From NCBI RefSeq assembly GCF_028640845.1, contig NC_080543.1, positions 6,906,459 to 6,970,458 on the forward strand: a stretch of 64,000 bases of DNA. Reading direction: 5' to 3'. Position numbers and translations under genes: made by a program. Every line of letters begins with the position of its first letter. The first letter of the stretch is position 1. Origin of the DNA: Ahaetulla prasina. Taxonomy: Eukaryota; Chordata; Lepidosauria; Squamata; Colubridae. This document shows positions 20,397 to 30,535 of the stretch, one piece after another. The notes beneath the pieces were generated by a model, which searched no databases, was not told the origin of the DNA, and saw only the letters and a program-made list of their open reading frames with translations.

Positions 20397-20943
20397 TGTT
20401 ATGTCCTCCTCGCCTCCGTCCGAACGATGGCTTAATTAGCCAGCTCTTATCAGCTCTGGCAGCAAAAGAGCCAGCGTCTGCCAAGATCCCTCGTTGGCTG
20501 CCAAGACGCTGGTGAGTCACAACCTTCAGTTCTAGTCAATCCGTGGATTTGCCTGATACAAAGAGACACACCAGCTCTTGCTGCCTTTTATATCCTGTGG
20601 GGTGTGGCTCCATGACTCAGCACTTCCTAGGCCTGCCCCTCCCCTGCTTCTGTTGTTCTCTTCTCTCCTGCCTACGAAACCTGGGATTGAGCCAAGCCTG
20701 ATTGCTGTCAGCTGGGTCTGCAGGCATGGCCTGGGGGGGTGGGAAGAGTCAGGAGAAGGAGGCCTCGTTATCTCTTTCGCTTGGCCTGCTTCTGGCTCCT
20801 GGAGCTGATCCAGGGAGGCCGGTGCTTCCAAGGTAAGTCCTGATGGCCCTTCCCCCTCACTGTCCAAATCACTTTCTGGCAGCAGGCCCGGCTCTGAGTC
20901 ACTTTCTGGCATGGGGCCAGGTTCGGGGGCGGGAGCCACAACA
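20397..20943 (-). mobile_element. Solo LTR, family B
   Basis: On the plus strand, TGTTATGTCCTCC to GGGAGCCACAACA, 547 bp, with an exact 5-bp duplication CATCC at 20392-20396 and 20944-20948. Joining the flanks restores CR1 sequence. On the minus strand a TATA box lies near 20583-20597, and the frame 20532-20939 encodes an acidic PEPGPMPESDSEPG-type stretch. Confidence 0.93.
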
Positions 20944-21060
20944 CATCCATTGTTCCTTGTCTTTGGAGAATGGGTGGACTCCCTTTTCTTTGTGGCAGCG
21001 CCTCAAATATTGGAAGGCTGCTATCATGTCACCCCTAGTCCTTCTTTTCATTAGCTAGAC

Positions 21061-21396
21061 CAGGGGTCGGCAATCTTAAACACTCAAAGAGCCACTAAGG
21101 TCCTAACCGGAAGCCCCACACCCCCACACCCCCGTTCAATTCTGGAGCCGACCGGAAGTCCAGTTCCCCCACCATAGAGTCTCCTCCTAGCACGGCGTCC
21201 TTTTTCCTATGCTGACCGGAAGTCTGGTTCCCACACCCGCACCACCATAGAATCTCCTCCTAGCGTGGCGTCCTTTTTCCTCTACCTGTCCTAACCGAAA
21301 GCCCTATCAATTGTGGAGCTGACGGGTGACAAGGAGCTGCAGCAGGGGGATCAAAGAGCCGCATACGGCTCCAGAGCCACAGGTTGCTGACTCCTG
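21061..21396. mobile_element. hAT element H6 (CAGGGGTCGGCAA type)
   Basis: CAGGGGTCGGCAATCTTAAA to GGTTGCTGACTCCTG, with an AGCTAGAC/AACTAGAT target duplication (two mismatches, old). The related CR1 copy at 23990-24057 has AACTAGAC at the same place, supporting the original target. Confidence 0.85.
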
Positions 21397-21721
21397 AACT
21401 AGATATACAATGTTCCTGCAACTGTCTTTGTATGTTTTATCCTCCAGCCCCTAAATCACCTTTGTTGCTCTTCTCTGCATTCTTCCCAGAGTCTCGACGT
21501 CTTTTTTTAATGTTATGGTGACCAAAACTGGATGCCGTATTCCAAGTGTGGCCATACTAAAGCTTTATAAAGCGATAGTAAGACCATGTTTAGAATACTA
21601 CATGTTGAAGATTCTTCCTGCGTTACGTGAGATGTACAGTATAATTTACTGTTAGAACATCACTGTTAGAACAGTACCGATGGCCCCTCAACCTGAAATG
21701 TCTGGGGATCAACCCAAATAG

Positions 21722-22215
21722 AACAGAACAGAATGGACTTGAATAGAGCAATAGAACCAAGCTGGAGAGAATGGAATGGAATGGAAAAATGGAACAGAAC
21801 AGAAAAGAACAGAACAGGAATGGAATGGAATGAGAGGAGAGGAGAGGAGAGGAGAGGAGAGGGAGGAGGGAGGAGAAGGGGAAAGGGAATGGGATTGGGA
21901 TTGGGAAGGGATAGGGGGAGAGGAGAAGGAGGAGAAGGGGAAAGGGAATAGGAATGGAAAGGGATAGGGGGAGGGGGAGGGGAGAGGAGAGGAGAGGAGA
22001 GGAGAGGAGAGGAGAGGGAAAAGGGGAAGAGGAAGGGGAAGGGGAAGGGGAAGGGAAGGGAAGGGAAGGGAAGGAAAGGAAAGGAAAGGAAAGGAAAGGA
22101 AAGGAAAGGAAAGGAAAGGAAAGGAAAGGAAAGGAAAGGAAAGGAAAGGAAAGGAAAGGAAGGGAAGGAAATAATGGAACAGAACAGGAAGGAATGGAAT
22201 GGAATAATAGAATTT
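21722..22215. repeat. Purine-rich (GGAAT)/(GAGAG)/(AAAGG) microsatellite
   Basis: Successive pentamer families: GAACA, GGAAT, GAGAG/GGAGA, AAGGG and a homogeneous AAAGG run at about 22070-22160. Open frames are low-complexity. Confidence 0.95.
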
Positions 22216-22683
22216 AATTTTCTCACTCATGTCTCTCTTCATAAAGACTTGCTCTTTACTTTCAGGATTATCCGAAAAGATAATAGTCAACCCAAAGGCC
22301 AGTTTGTTTGAGAATCTGCTTTAATGCTTCTGTTTAAAAACCTGCCGCAATGTTTTCTTCCGCGCGTAACTATTTCATTCTCCCACCCACCTTTTGCCAA
22401 TTCATTCGTCACTTTCCAGGTCCTACCCTCTTCCCACTCACAGCTTTAAGACAAAAGTCTTTTTTTTCCTCTTCTAAAAGGCTTTTTAAAACAAAGCTGT
22501 AAGCAAGAATTGTCTTTGTTACATGAAGCGGATGTAACACTTTAAAGTATTTTTTTTTAAAAAAAGAACAAAACACCACTATGCTAAATTGGCTTAAATG
22601 CTGAAGCTGCCATAGCAAAATCTGAACTACCCTGGAAAGATTGTGACGTTCTCGATGTGTTTTCTGACACTACCACCACAAGT
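22216..22683. other. Unassigned segment
   Basis: Contains TTACTTTCAG at about 22263 with only a short open frame after it. No recognised repeat. Confidence 0.35.
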
Positions 22684-22968
22684 AGGGCCTCTGGTGGCTC
22701 AACAGACTAAGACAGTCTGTTATTAAGACAGCTGCTTGCAATTACTGCAGGTTCAAGCCCCACCAGGCCCAAGGTTGACTCAGCCTTCCATCCTTTATAA
22801 GGTAGGTAAAATGAGGACCCCGATTGTTGGGGGCAATAAAAGTTGACTTTGTATATAATATTCAAATGGATGAAGACTATTGCTTGACACAGTGTAAGCC
22901 GCCCTGAGTCTTCGGAGAAGGGCGGGATATAAATGCAAATAAAAAATAAAATAAAATAAAATAAAAAG
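22684..22968 (+). mobile_element. tRNA-derived SINE with L2-like tail
   Basis: GGTGGCTCAACAGACT (A box), GGTTCAAGCCCCACC (B box), TCCATCCTTTATAAGGTAGG, and tail CCGCCCTGAGTCTTCGGAG/AAGGGCGGGATATAAATGC with an (AATAA)n end. Confidence 0.9.
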
Positions 22969-23053
22969 ATTGAACAGTAAGGATAATTGTGGGATCAAGA
23001 AATCTCCTTTTGACAACTATCAGATCCCTGGGAGACACACTTCCCCCTTCGTA

Positions 23054-23453
23054 CAGGTAAGTCCTGGACTTACAATCACAATGGATCCTAAAATTTCTGT
23101 TGCTAAGCGAGGTATTTGTTAAGGGACTTTTGTCCCATTTTGCGACCTTCCTTGCCACAAGCCGTTAAGGGAATCAGTGCGGTTGTTAAATGAATAAGAC
23201 AGTTGTTAAGTGAATATGGCTCCCCTCCCCCCCCCGGATTTCGGCTTTGTCAGACGGTCACACAACCCTGGGACATTGCAACCATCATAAATAGGAACCG
23301 GTGGCCAAGCGTCTGAATTTTGATCACGTGACCATGGGGATGTCGCAACGGTCATAAGTATGAAAAAGCATCATAAGTCACTTTTTTCCAGGGCTGTTAT
23401 AACTTTGAACGGTCATTATAAACCAGTGGTTGTAAGTCAAGGACTATCTATAT
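23054..23453 (-). mobile_element. Pogo/Tigger-like element, near full length
   Basis: Starts TACAGGTAAGTCCTGGACTT and ends GTAAGTCAAGGACTATCTATA. The inner order (GTTGCTAAGCGAGG, GTCAGACGGTCAC, GTGGCCAAGCGTCTGAATTT, TCACTTTTTTCCAGGGC) matches the complete copy at 46024. Confidence 0.82.
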
Positions 23454-23506
23454 TCATTTAGCCTCACCCGTTCAACCCCTATAGTTTCAAAAATGTTTTA
23501 TAATAA

Positions 23507-24057
23507 TAATAACAGAATTGGAAGGGACCTTGGAGGTCTTCTAGTCCAACCCCCTGCCCAGGCAGGAAACCTTACACCACTTCAGACAAATGGTTATCCA
23601 ACATCTTCTTAAAAACTTCCAGTGTTGGAGCATTCACAACTTCTGCAGGCAAGTTGTTCCACTGATTAATTGTTCTGACTGTCAGGAAATTTCTCCTTCG
23701 TTCTAAGTTGCTTCTCTCCTTGATGAGTTATAACATAACATAACATAACATAACATCAGAGTTGGAAGGGACCTTGGAGGCCTTCTAGTCCAACCCCCTG
23801 CCCAGGCAGGAAACCCTACACCATCTCAGTCAGATGGTTATCCAACATTTTCTTAAAAATTTCCAGTGTTGGAGCATTCACAAAGTTTCCACCCATTGCT
23901 TCTTGTTCTACCTTCAGGTGCTTTGGAGAAGAGCTTGACTCCATCTTCTTTGTGGCAGCCCCTGAGATATTGGAAGACTGCTATCATGTCTCCCCTAGTC
24001 CTTCTTTTCATTAAACTAGACATACCCAATTCCTGCAACCGTTCTTCATATGTTTTC
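23507..24057 (-). mobile_element. CR1 LINE, 3' part
   Basis: Minus-strand 3' UTR and ORF2 end (GTTGGAG CATTCACAACTTCTGC, CTGTCAGGAAATTTCTCC). It is interrupted at 23731 by a second, shorter CR1; the coding region resumes at about 23884 with AGTTTCCACCCATTGCTTCT. Confidence 0.88.
23731..23883 (-). mobile_element. CR1 nested inside CR1
   Basis: Begins with a (TAACA)n tail and GAGTTGGAAGGGACCTTGG and stops at GGAGCATTCACAA. It is a 5'-truncated insertion; AGTT occurs at both junctions. Confidence 0.8.
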
Positions 24058-24342
24058 ACTTTTCTTTTTCCCCCTCAAATACATAGTGGAAGAATATAGG
24101 TAAGATGGTACTAATTTCAATTTCTCCTTCAAGCAACGGGGCAAATCCTGCCAAAAAAAATATCAGAAAGAGGCTAAACGTTGGGTATAATTTCATTTCA
24201 AATTCTTCTGCCTCTTCTCCCATAAAGGGTGGCAAGGATTTGCGCAGAGGCCTAGCATTCTCAGGTCCATCCAACTGGGATTGAAAGGGGAATTTCCAGA
24301 GCTTTCCCCCCCAATGTTTTTAAAACGCTGTATTGCAAAATT
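24058..24342. other. Unassigned segment
   Basis: No recognised repeat. Its last bases, TATTGCAAAATT, are the target site of the next SINE. Confidence 0.35.
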
Positions 24343-24701
24343 AAGGGACGCGGTGGCATAGTGGGTAAGACACTGAGCTTGTCAATCGAAAGGTCGGCAG
24401 TTCAGCGGTTCGAATCCCTAATGCCGTGTAACGGGGTGAGTTCCCGTTCCTTGTCCCAGCTTCTGCCAACCTAGCAGTTCGAAAGCATGTAAAAAATGCA
24501 AGTAGAAAAATAGGGACCACCTTTGGTGGGAAGGGAACATCATTCCATGCGCCTTCGGCATTGAGTCATGCCGGCCACATGACCACGGAGACGTCTTCGG
24601 ACAGCGCTGGCTCTTCAGCTTTGAAACGGAGATGAACACCGCCCCCTAGAGTCGGGAACGACTAGCATGTATGTGCAAGGGCAACCTTTACCTTTACCTT
24701 T
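24343..24701 (+). mobile_element. Sauria SINE (tRNA head, Bov-B-like 3' end)
   Basis: GGTGGCATAGTGGGTAAGAC (A-box region), CAGCGGTTCGAATCCC (B box), GTCATGCCGGCCACATGACC, CTAGAGTCGGGAACGACTAG and an (ACCTTT)n end. An exact 12-bp target duplication TATTGCAAAATT lies at 24331-24342 and 24702-24713. Confidence 0.95.
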
Positions 24702-24864
24702 TATTGCAAAATTGAAAAACAAAACAAAACCGGATAATTCTGGATTTTTGGGGAGGCCCTGCAAATTGATTGTGAGGCCCCGAGATGTCACTTCTCGGCG
24801 TTTGGACTCAATCCAGCATTGGCTGTATCCTACATCTGCTTTAACCATCCTTCTTCAAAATTCT

Positions 24865-25301
24865 TCTTCAAAACGACGCTATAGAGCACTGCACACCAGA
24901 ACAACAAGACACAAGAACAGTTTTTCCCCGAACGCCATCACTCTGCTAAACAAATAATTCCCTCAGCACTGTCAAACTGTTTACTAAATCTGCACTACTA
25001 TTAATCTTCTCATCGTTCTCATCACCAATCTCTTCCCACTTATGACTGTATGACTGTAACTTTGTTGCTGGCAATCCTTATGATTTATATTGATATACTG
25101 ACCATCATTTGTGTTGTAAATGTTGTACCTTGATGAAGGTATCTTTTCTTTTATGTACACTGAGAGCACATGCACCAAAACAAATTCCTTGTGTGTCCAA
25201 TCACACTTGGCCAATAAAAAATTCTATTCTATTCTATTCTATTCTATTCTATTCTATTCTATTCTATTCTATTCTATTCTATTCTATTCTATTCTATTCT
25301 T
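24865..25301 (+). mobile_element. Snake1-type L3/CR1 LINE, 3' end with (ATTCT)n
   Basis: From ACGACGCTATAGAGCACTGC (coding RRYRALHTRTTRHKNSF) through CACTCTGCTAAACAAATAA and CACTTGGCCAATAAAAAATT, then 16 or so ATTCT repeats to 25301. Confidence 0.9.
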
Positions 25302-25759
25302 CTTCCTTTCTGCCACCAAAAGCCACCATGGGAAGTCCGGCTGAATGTGATCATGGCTTAAACCAAGGTTTTCCTGCAAGGCTTGGAACAAAGGCACTCA
25401 GGCTTAGTGCTAATGCTAGTGGAGAGGCTGTGAGAGGACGACTCTGCTGGGGCTGCTCCCTGGGGCTGATAGCCGGACTGCAGCCATCCCAACCCGAGTC
25501 CCAGGAAGCATCTGGGCCTATTCGAGGGGCTCTGGGCCCATGGAAGGGAAGTGGGGCGGCTGCTCCACCGTCAAGCCGCCTTGCAGGGAGAAGCCGTTTT
25601 GTGACGCTGACAGGGAGGGAGGGAGGGAAGGCAGAGAGGCCAAGAAGAGGCTGGAGGGGAATTTGCTTGGAAAATGGCTTAAGGGGACGGAAGCCAAGGC
25701 TCTGCGGATCTGTCAGTTGCCTTGTTAGTGTGAAGGGCAGCAGGCAGGAGGACCAGGAA
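25302..25759. other. Unassigned GC-richer segment
   Basis: Has a good start context at 25325-25331 (GCCACCATGGG) with a frame open into the purine VNTR. The encoded peptide (MGSPAECDHGLNQGFP..) shows no recognised family and merges into low-complexity Glu/Lys/Arg. Probably non-coding. Confidence 0.4.
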
Positions 25760-26830
25760 AATGAGGGAGGGAGGGAGGGAGGGAAGGAAGGACTGAAAGC
25801 AAAGAAAGGAAGGAAGGAAAGGAGAGAGAGAGGGAGAGAAGGAATGAAGAAAGGAGAGGGGAGGAGGGAGGGAGGGAAGGAAGGAAGGACTGAAAGCAAA
25901 GAAAGGAAGGAAGGAAAGGAGAGAGAGGAGAGAAGGAAGGAAAAAAGGAGAGGGGAGGAGGGAGGGAAGGAAGGAAGGACTGAAAGCAAAGAAAGGAAGG
26001 AAGGAAAGGAGAGAGAGAGGGAGAGAAGGAAGGAAGAAAGGAGAGGGGAGGAGGGAGGGAAGGAAGGAAGGACTGAAAGCAAAGAAAGGAAGGAAGGAAA
26101 GGAGAGAGAGAGGGAGAAGGAAGAAAGGAGAGGGAAGGAAGGAAGGAAGAAAGGACTGAAAGCAAAGAAAGGAAGGAAGGAAAGGAGAGAGAGGGAGAGA
26201 AGGAAGGAAGAAAGGAGAGGGAGGGAGGAAGGGAGGAAGGGAGGGAGGAATATTGAAACCTAATGTAGTTTGATCAGTAAACTATGAGGGAAGGACGGAA
26301 GGATGGATTGATAAAAGGATGGATGAAAGGAAAGGGAGGGAGGGAGGAGAGGAGGGGGAAGGAGAGGGAAAGAAGGAAGGAAATGAGGGAGGGAGGGTGG
26401 ATGGGATAGATAATAGAAGGGAGAGAGGAACAGAAGAAATGAGAGGGAGGGAGGGAAGGATTGATAGGAGAAGGAAGGAAGGAAGAAAAAGAAGGAAGGG
26501 AAGGTGGGAGGAATAGATAGTAGAAGAGAGGGGAGAAGTAAGGAAGGGAAGAAAGGATAGGGAGGGAGGGAAGGACTGATAGGAGAAGGAAGGAAGGAAG
26601 GAAGGAAGGAAGGAAGGAAGGAAGGAAGGAAGGAAGGAAGGAAGGAAGGAAAAGAAGGACGGGAAGAAGGATGGGATATAGTAAAAGAGAGGGGAGGAGA
26701 AAGGAAGGGAAGAAAGGAGAGGGAGGGAGGGAAGGAGGAAAGGATTGATAGGAGAAGGAAGCAGGGAAGGAAGGAAGGAAAGAAGGAAGGAAAGAATTTT
26801 GAAACCTAATATAGTTTGATCAGTAAACTA
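25760..26830. repeat. Purine (GGAA)n VNTR
   Basis: A unit of about 85-98 bp with the anchor GACTGAAAGCAAAGAAAGG occurs five times (about 25790, 25888, 25978, 26070, 26155). A non-purine sequence GAAACCTAAT..AGTTTGATCAGTAAACT lies at 26249-26283 and again at 26795-26830, so a block of about 548 bp looks duplicated. Confidence 0.93.
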
Positions 26831-26911
26831 ATACTATGGCTTTTCTTACTATACAGCCCAATGTTTTTTTGTTTTTCCTAATGAACGTTTTTAAGATCTG
26901 TGGGCTTCAGC

Positions 26912-27314
26912 ACAATAGAAGAATGGATATTGAAAGTTTCCAATTTGACTGAGATGGCTAAAATCTCAGCCTTCTTGAAAGACAGTACTCAAGAAAAATA
27001 TTTAAATGAATGGAAGAACTGGATTGATTATATTCAAAATAGACATCAGATTAAGAAATTTCGGGTTGCCTTTGAATGAAGGATATTGTTTTTGATTTTA
27101 ATGGAAGAAGTCAGGTTATGTGAGAGAGAAGGATTATAATTTGTGTTAGATTTTAAAAATTTAATGTATGACTGTTTGTTTATTGAACTATACCTTGTGT
27201 TTGCTCCGGGAAGTCGGGGGGGGGGGTTTGGAGGGAGCGGGGAAAGTGGGGGAGGGGGGAGGGGAGGGAAAAAAATTTAATTGTTGTTGTAAAACTTTTT
27301 CAATTAAAAAAAAA
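26912..27314 (+). mobile_element. L1 LINE, short 3' end
   Basis: Starts ACAATAGAAGAATGGATATT. It encodes EEWILKVSNLTEMAKISAFL..WIDYIQNRHQIKKFRVAFE, then a G-rich 3' UTR (27205-27270) and poly-A. An exact 19-bp duplication AAGATCTGTGGGCTTCAGC lies at 26893-26911 and 27315-27333. Confidence 0.95.
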
Positions 27315-27333
27315 AAGATCTGTGGGCTTCAGC

Positions 27334-27531
27334 TCCCAGAATCCCCCTGCCAACCCACCTCACTTGGGCAATTCTGGGAGTTGAATCCGCTCCTCTTGAA
27401 GCGCCTGAGGTTAAGAGACCCTGCGGTATACGAAGGGAAAGGGTGAGAAAGCAAGAGACAGCCACCCTGATGCATTTACATTCATGTCAAGGCATACCCT
27501 GCGATGCCATTAGGGTGTGTAATTGTATTAC
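27334..27531. other. Mostly unique sequence flanking a candidate exon
   Basis: 27334-27420 is a degenerate H2-like hAT relic (CTCCCAGAATCCCCCTGCC..CAATTCTGGGAGTTGAA). The rest is unassigned. Confidence 0.4.
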
Positions 27532-27641
27532 CTCACTGCCAGGGAAGTCAAGAATCCTCCTCTTGATGCACCCCAGAGAATACAGGCGCACGTAGGCTTC
27601 AAATTCAAAATGCATGGCTGCAGTTCTCTTTGTGCTGTGAT
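27532..27641 (-). CDS. Candidate coding exon, gene unknown
   Basis: On the minus strand a pyrimidine run and CAG (acceptor at 27642-27643) precede a 110-nt open segment that ends GAG before GTAATA (donor at 27530-27531). The reading frame (2 nt carried in, 36 codons) gives HSTKRTAAMHFEFEAYVRLY then SLGCIKRRILDFPGSE. This is a balanced, aromatic- and charge-containing sequence unlike the simple-repeat frames around it. It lies in non-repetitive DNA between two mobile elements. The family is not recognised and no adjacent compatible exon was found, so this stays a hypothesis. A chance open frame with splice-like edges is the alternative. Confidence 0.4.
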
Positions 27642-27737
27642 CTGAAGTAAAAAAAAAACCAGCGAACGGGCAGCTTGAAAGCAGCTTCTGCCACACCTGG
27701 ACCTGTGACCCCCCCACACTCCTGGGGCTTAATGTCT

Positions 27738-27862
27738 AAGGAGATTCCCCATCATCCAGGTGACGGTTGTCTCAAAGGTGCTTTTTTTCAAGAGGCAACT
27801 AGACTGTTTGTTTTTTCTTTGACGTCGTTTCGCTTCTCATCCAAGGAGCTTCTTCTAGAACA
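27738..27862 (-). mobile_element. PLE-B type repeat fragment
   Basis: CATCATCCAGGTGACGGTTG, AAGAGGCAACTAGACTGTT and TCGTTTCGCTTCTCATCCAAGG match the segments at 38300 and 56977. On the minus strand the GATGAGAAGCGAAACGACGTC end is a mutated hammerhead-like core. Confidence 0.65.
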
Positions 27863-27904
27863 GAAAAGAAAACTAGAATAGTTTTCTTTTCCAAAAACTC
27901 TACA

Positions 27905-28480
27905 CTACTAACTCAGAGCATACAAAACATTTGCTAGACCTATTCTTGAATGCAGCTCACCTGTCTGGAACCCATACCACATCTCTGACATTAATACAAT
28001 TGAACGCGTCCAGAAATATTTTACAAGAAGAGTTCTCCGCTCCTCTGAAAACAACAAAATACCTTATGCCACCAAACTTGAAATCCTGGGATTAGGAAAC
28101 CTAGAACTCCGCCGACTCCGACAAGACCTGTGTTTAACACACAGAATCATCTATTGCAATGTCCTTCCTGTTAAAGGCTACTTCAGCTTCAATCATAACA
28201 ATACAAGAGCAAACAATAGATTCAAACTTAATGTTAACCGCTTCAATCTTGATTGCAGAAAATACGACTTTTGTAACAGAGTTGTTAACGTTTGGAACAC
28301 ACCACCTGACTCTGTGGTTTCTTCTCAAACTCCCAAAAGCTTTAACCAAAAACTGTCTACCATTGACCTCACCCCATTCCTAAGAGGACTATAAGCGGCG
28401 TGCATAAGAGCACAAAAGTGCCTACCGTTCCTGTCCGATTGTTTCCTTTCAATGTATGCGCTTGCATATAATGTTGTGAC
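27905..28480 (+). mobile_element. CR1/Jockey-group LINE (TGTGACAAAATTA-tail type)
   Basis: The longest intact stretch of this family. From about 27918 to 28394 the frame is open: ARPILECSSPVWNPYHISDI, IERVQKYFTRRVLRSSENNK, LELRRLRQDL, NTRANNRFKLN and PKSFNQKLSTIDLTPFLRGL, then stop. The 3' UTR has GCGTGCATAAGAGCACAAAAG and a final TTGTGACAAAATT poly-A. It encodes the C-terminal part of a reverse transcriptase; 5'-truncated. Confidence 0.85.
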
Positions 28481-28499
28481 AAAATTAAAAAAAAAACAC

Positions 28500-28575
28500 A
28501 GGGGTCTCCGACCTTGGCAACTTTAAGACTTGTGGACTTCAACTCCCAGAATCCCTCAGCCAGCTTTGCTGAGGG
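28500..28575. mobile_element. hAT MITE H2, half copy
   Basis: CAGGGGTCTCCGACCTTGGC through ACTTGTGGACTTCAACTCCC to CCAGCTTTGCTGAGGGATTC. The second arm is truncated. Confidence 0.75.
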
Positions 28576-28794
28576 ATTCTAGAAAAAGCCCAGCTGTTGT
28601 CTCTTTAAAAAAAAAAGCCCCTTTGAAACTCCTGGGGCTTACTTGAATCTTTTGAAAACCCCACCTCAAGGTGTTCCACGCTGAATGCTTAAAATGAAAG
28701 AGGCCGAATTGGCTCCCTGCACAAAACCACAATCCAGTTGGTTTATTAAGAGTAGTTGTTCTGACCTAGGCTTCCCGATAGAGTAAAAAGCACA

Positions 28795-29518
28795 TCATCT
28801 TGACAGACTAGAACATTGGGCGCTATCTAACAAAATGAAATTCAACAGTGAAAAAAGTAAGGTTCTACATTTAGGCCAAAAAAAAAAAATATGCACAGGT
28901 ACCATATATGTGGTACCTTGCTCAATAGTAGTAACTGTGAGAGGGATCTTGGAGTCCTAGTGGACAATCACTTAAATATGAGCCAGCCGTGTGCAACTGC
29001 TGCTAAAAAAGCCAACACAGTTCTGGGCTGCATAAACAGAGGGATAGAATCAAGATCACGTGAAGTGTTAGTGCCACTTTATAATGCCTTGGTAAGGCCA
29101 CACTTGGAATACTGCATTCAGTTTTGGTCGCCACGATGTAAAAAAGATGTTGAGAATGCAGAGAAGAGCAACAAAGATGATTAGGGGACTGGAGGCTAAA
29201 ACATACGAAGAACGGTTGCAGGAACTCGGTATGTCTAATTTAATGAAAAGAAAGACTAGGGGAGACATGATAGCTGTGTTCCAATATCTCAGGGGTTGCC
29301 ACAAAGAAGAGGGAGTTGGGCTGTTCGCCAACGCACCTGAGGGTAGAACAAAAAGCAATGGGTGGAAACTAATCAAGGAGAGAAGCAACTTAGAACTAAG
29401 GAGAAATTTCCTGACAGTTAGAACAATTAACCAGTGGAATGACTTGCCTGCAGAAGTTGTGAATGCTCCAACACTAGAAATTTTTAAGAAAATGTTGGAT
29501 AACCATTTGTCTGAAGTG
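28795..29518 (+). mobile_element. CR1 LINE, ORF2 C-terminal half
   Basis: Frames 28891-29184 and 29147-29716 (one frameshift near 29150) encode [56 protein letters not shown], then [33 protein letters not shown] and [20 protein letters not shown]. The CR1 3' UTR is missing; after DNHLSEV the sequence enters a microsatellite. Confidence 0.92.
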
Positions 29519-29652
29519 TATTCATATCTCTCTCTCTCTCTCCATCCATCCATCCATCCATCCATCCATCCATCCATCCATCCATCCATCTATCTATCTA
29601 TCTATCTATCATATCCATCCATCCATCCATCCATCCATCCATCCATCCATCT
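29519..29652. repeat. (TC)n(CCAT)n(CTAT)n(CCAT)n microsatellite
   Basis: Simple-repeat array directly after the CR1 coding end, finishing CATCTCCCACCTCTA. The same order and end recur at 43167-43450. Confidence 0.95.
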
Positions 29653-30240
29653 CCCACCTCTATGCCCCACCGAAAGCCTGCTGAGAATGCAGGAACTTCC
29701 TTTGTTTTTATTTTGAAATATGTCTGGAAACAACCTGAAACCTTGCATGTCCCAAAGAATTCTGTCTCAAAAATAAAAGGTGTATTTTTTTTTCCCTTCA
29801 GCATCCAACCTCAAAGATACATAAGTCTAATTCTAGGGCATTACCGTTGAGTGAACAGGAACCATTGAAATGTGAACACCTGGCTCTCCACGTCCTTCGT
29901 CTCTACCTGAGCCTTCAAAATAAGAAAGGCGAATTCTTCGGCTCTACGGATGAACAACTGAGCCAAGCCCTTGGCCTTTGCAGCTTGCAAGAAATATCAG
30001 ACGCGATGCCAGAAAAATGCTAAATATGAAAGTCCATTGTCGCCATCCCATCCCATCCCCGACCGACCATCATCTGGATGAGCTCTTAACGTTGGCTCGT
30101 ACTTTGCAGCCATCATCATAAATGCAAGTGATTATCAATAATGCATCTGCCAAGCTACTTGAGTGTTATTTATAGAAGAAATAATTTACTACACCTTGAA
30201 CAGGGACTAGCTGATAAAACCGTGCATGTATTTGTACACA
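29653..30240. other. Mostly unique segment
   Basis: Holds a weak minus-strand candidate exon (see 29907-29983) and AT-rich sequence at 30100-30200 (CAAGTGATTATCAATAATGC, GTGTTATTTATAGAAG) that looks like non-coding conserved DNA but is unproven. Confidence 0.4.
29907..29983 (-). CDS. Weak candidate exon, gene unknown
   Basis: On the minus strand, TTTCTTGCAAG precedes a 77-nt open segment ending CTCAG before GTAGAG. In frame it reads AKAKGLAQLFIRRAEE then FAFLILKAQ. The acceptor is only fair, and its end phase (0) does not join directly to the candidate at 27532-27641. The total open frame is only about 51 codons, so chance is likely. Confidence 0.18.
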
Positions 30241-30310
30241 TGTATAATCAACTTGTCTGGTGGAGGTGCAGAATACAGAGAGAGCTACTAGAAAACATAC
30301 GAGGTTAGCA

Positions 30311-30535
30311 GTAGCGCTTAAGACTTATATACCGCTCCACAGTACTTTTATAGCCCTCTCTAAGCGGTTTACAGAGTCAGTTAAGGAGGAAGGAAAAAAG
30401 AAAGGAAGGAAGAAAGAAAGAAAAAGGAAGGAAGGAAGGACCGTTTGTCTGCAGTGGTATAGGGTTTCCCGCCTAGGCAGGGGATTGGACTAGAAGACTT
30501 CCAAGGTCCCTTCCAACTCTCTTATTCTACTCTAA
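30311..30535 (+). mobile_element. SINE tail, GGAA run and CR1 3' end
   Basis: 30311-30382 (GACTTATATACCGCTCCACAG..CTCTCTAAGCGGTTTACAGAG) is the tail of a tRNA-derived SINE also present at 50571-51318. A GAAAG/GGAA run follows, then a CR1 3' end at 30440-30535 (GGGGATTGGACTAGAAGACT). Confidence 0.7.

Larger units (their letters stand above)
20165..21600 (-). mobile_element. CR1 LINE, 3' part, interrupted twice
   Basis: Read on the minus strand: 3' UTR at 20165-20260 (GTTGGAAGGGACCTTGGAGG), then ORF2 remnants. The solo LTR 20397-20943 and hAT element 21061-21396 are inserted in it. Coding similarity resumes at 20944-21060 and 21397-21600 (AACTGGATGCCGTATTCCAA corresponds to the EYGIQFW-type RT region). 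Confidence 0.88.

Noticed and set aside
25109..26263. 384-codon frame with a Kozak-like ATG at 25328
   Set aside because: It begins in a LINE tail, crosses (ATTCT)n and ends in a purine VNTR. The middle stretch has no recognised family or splice structure.
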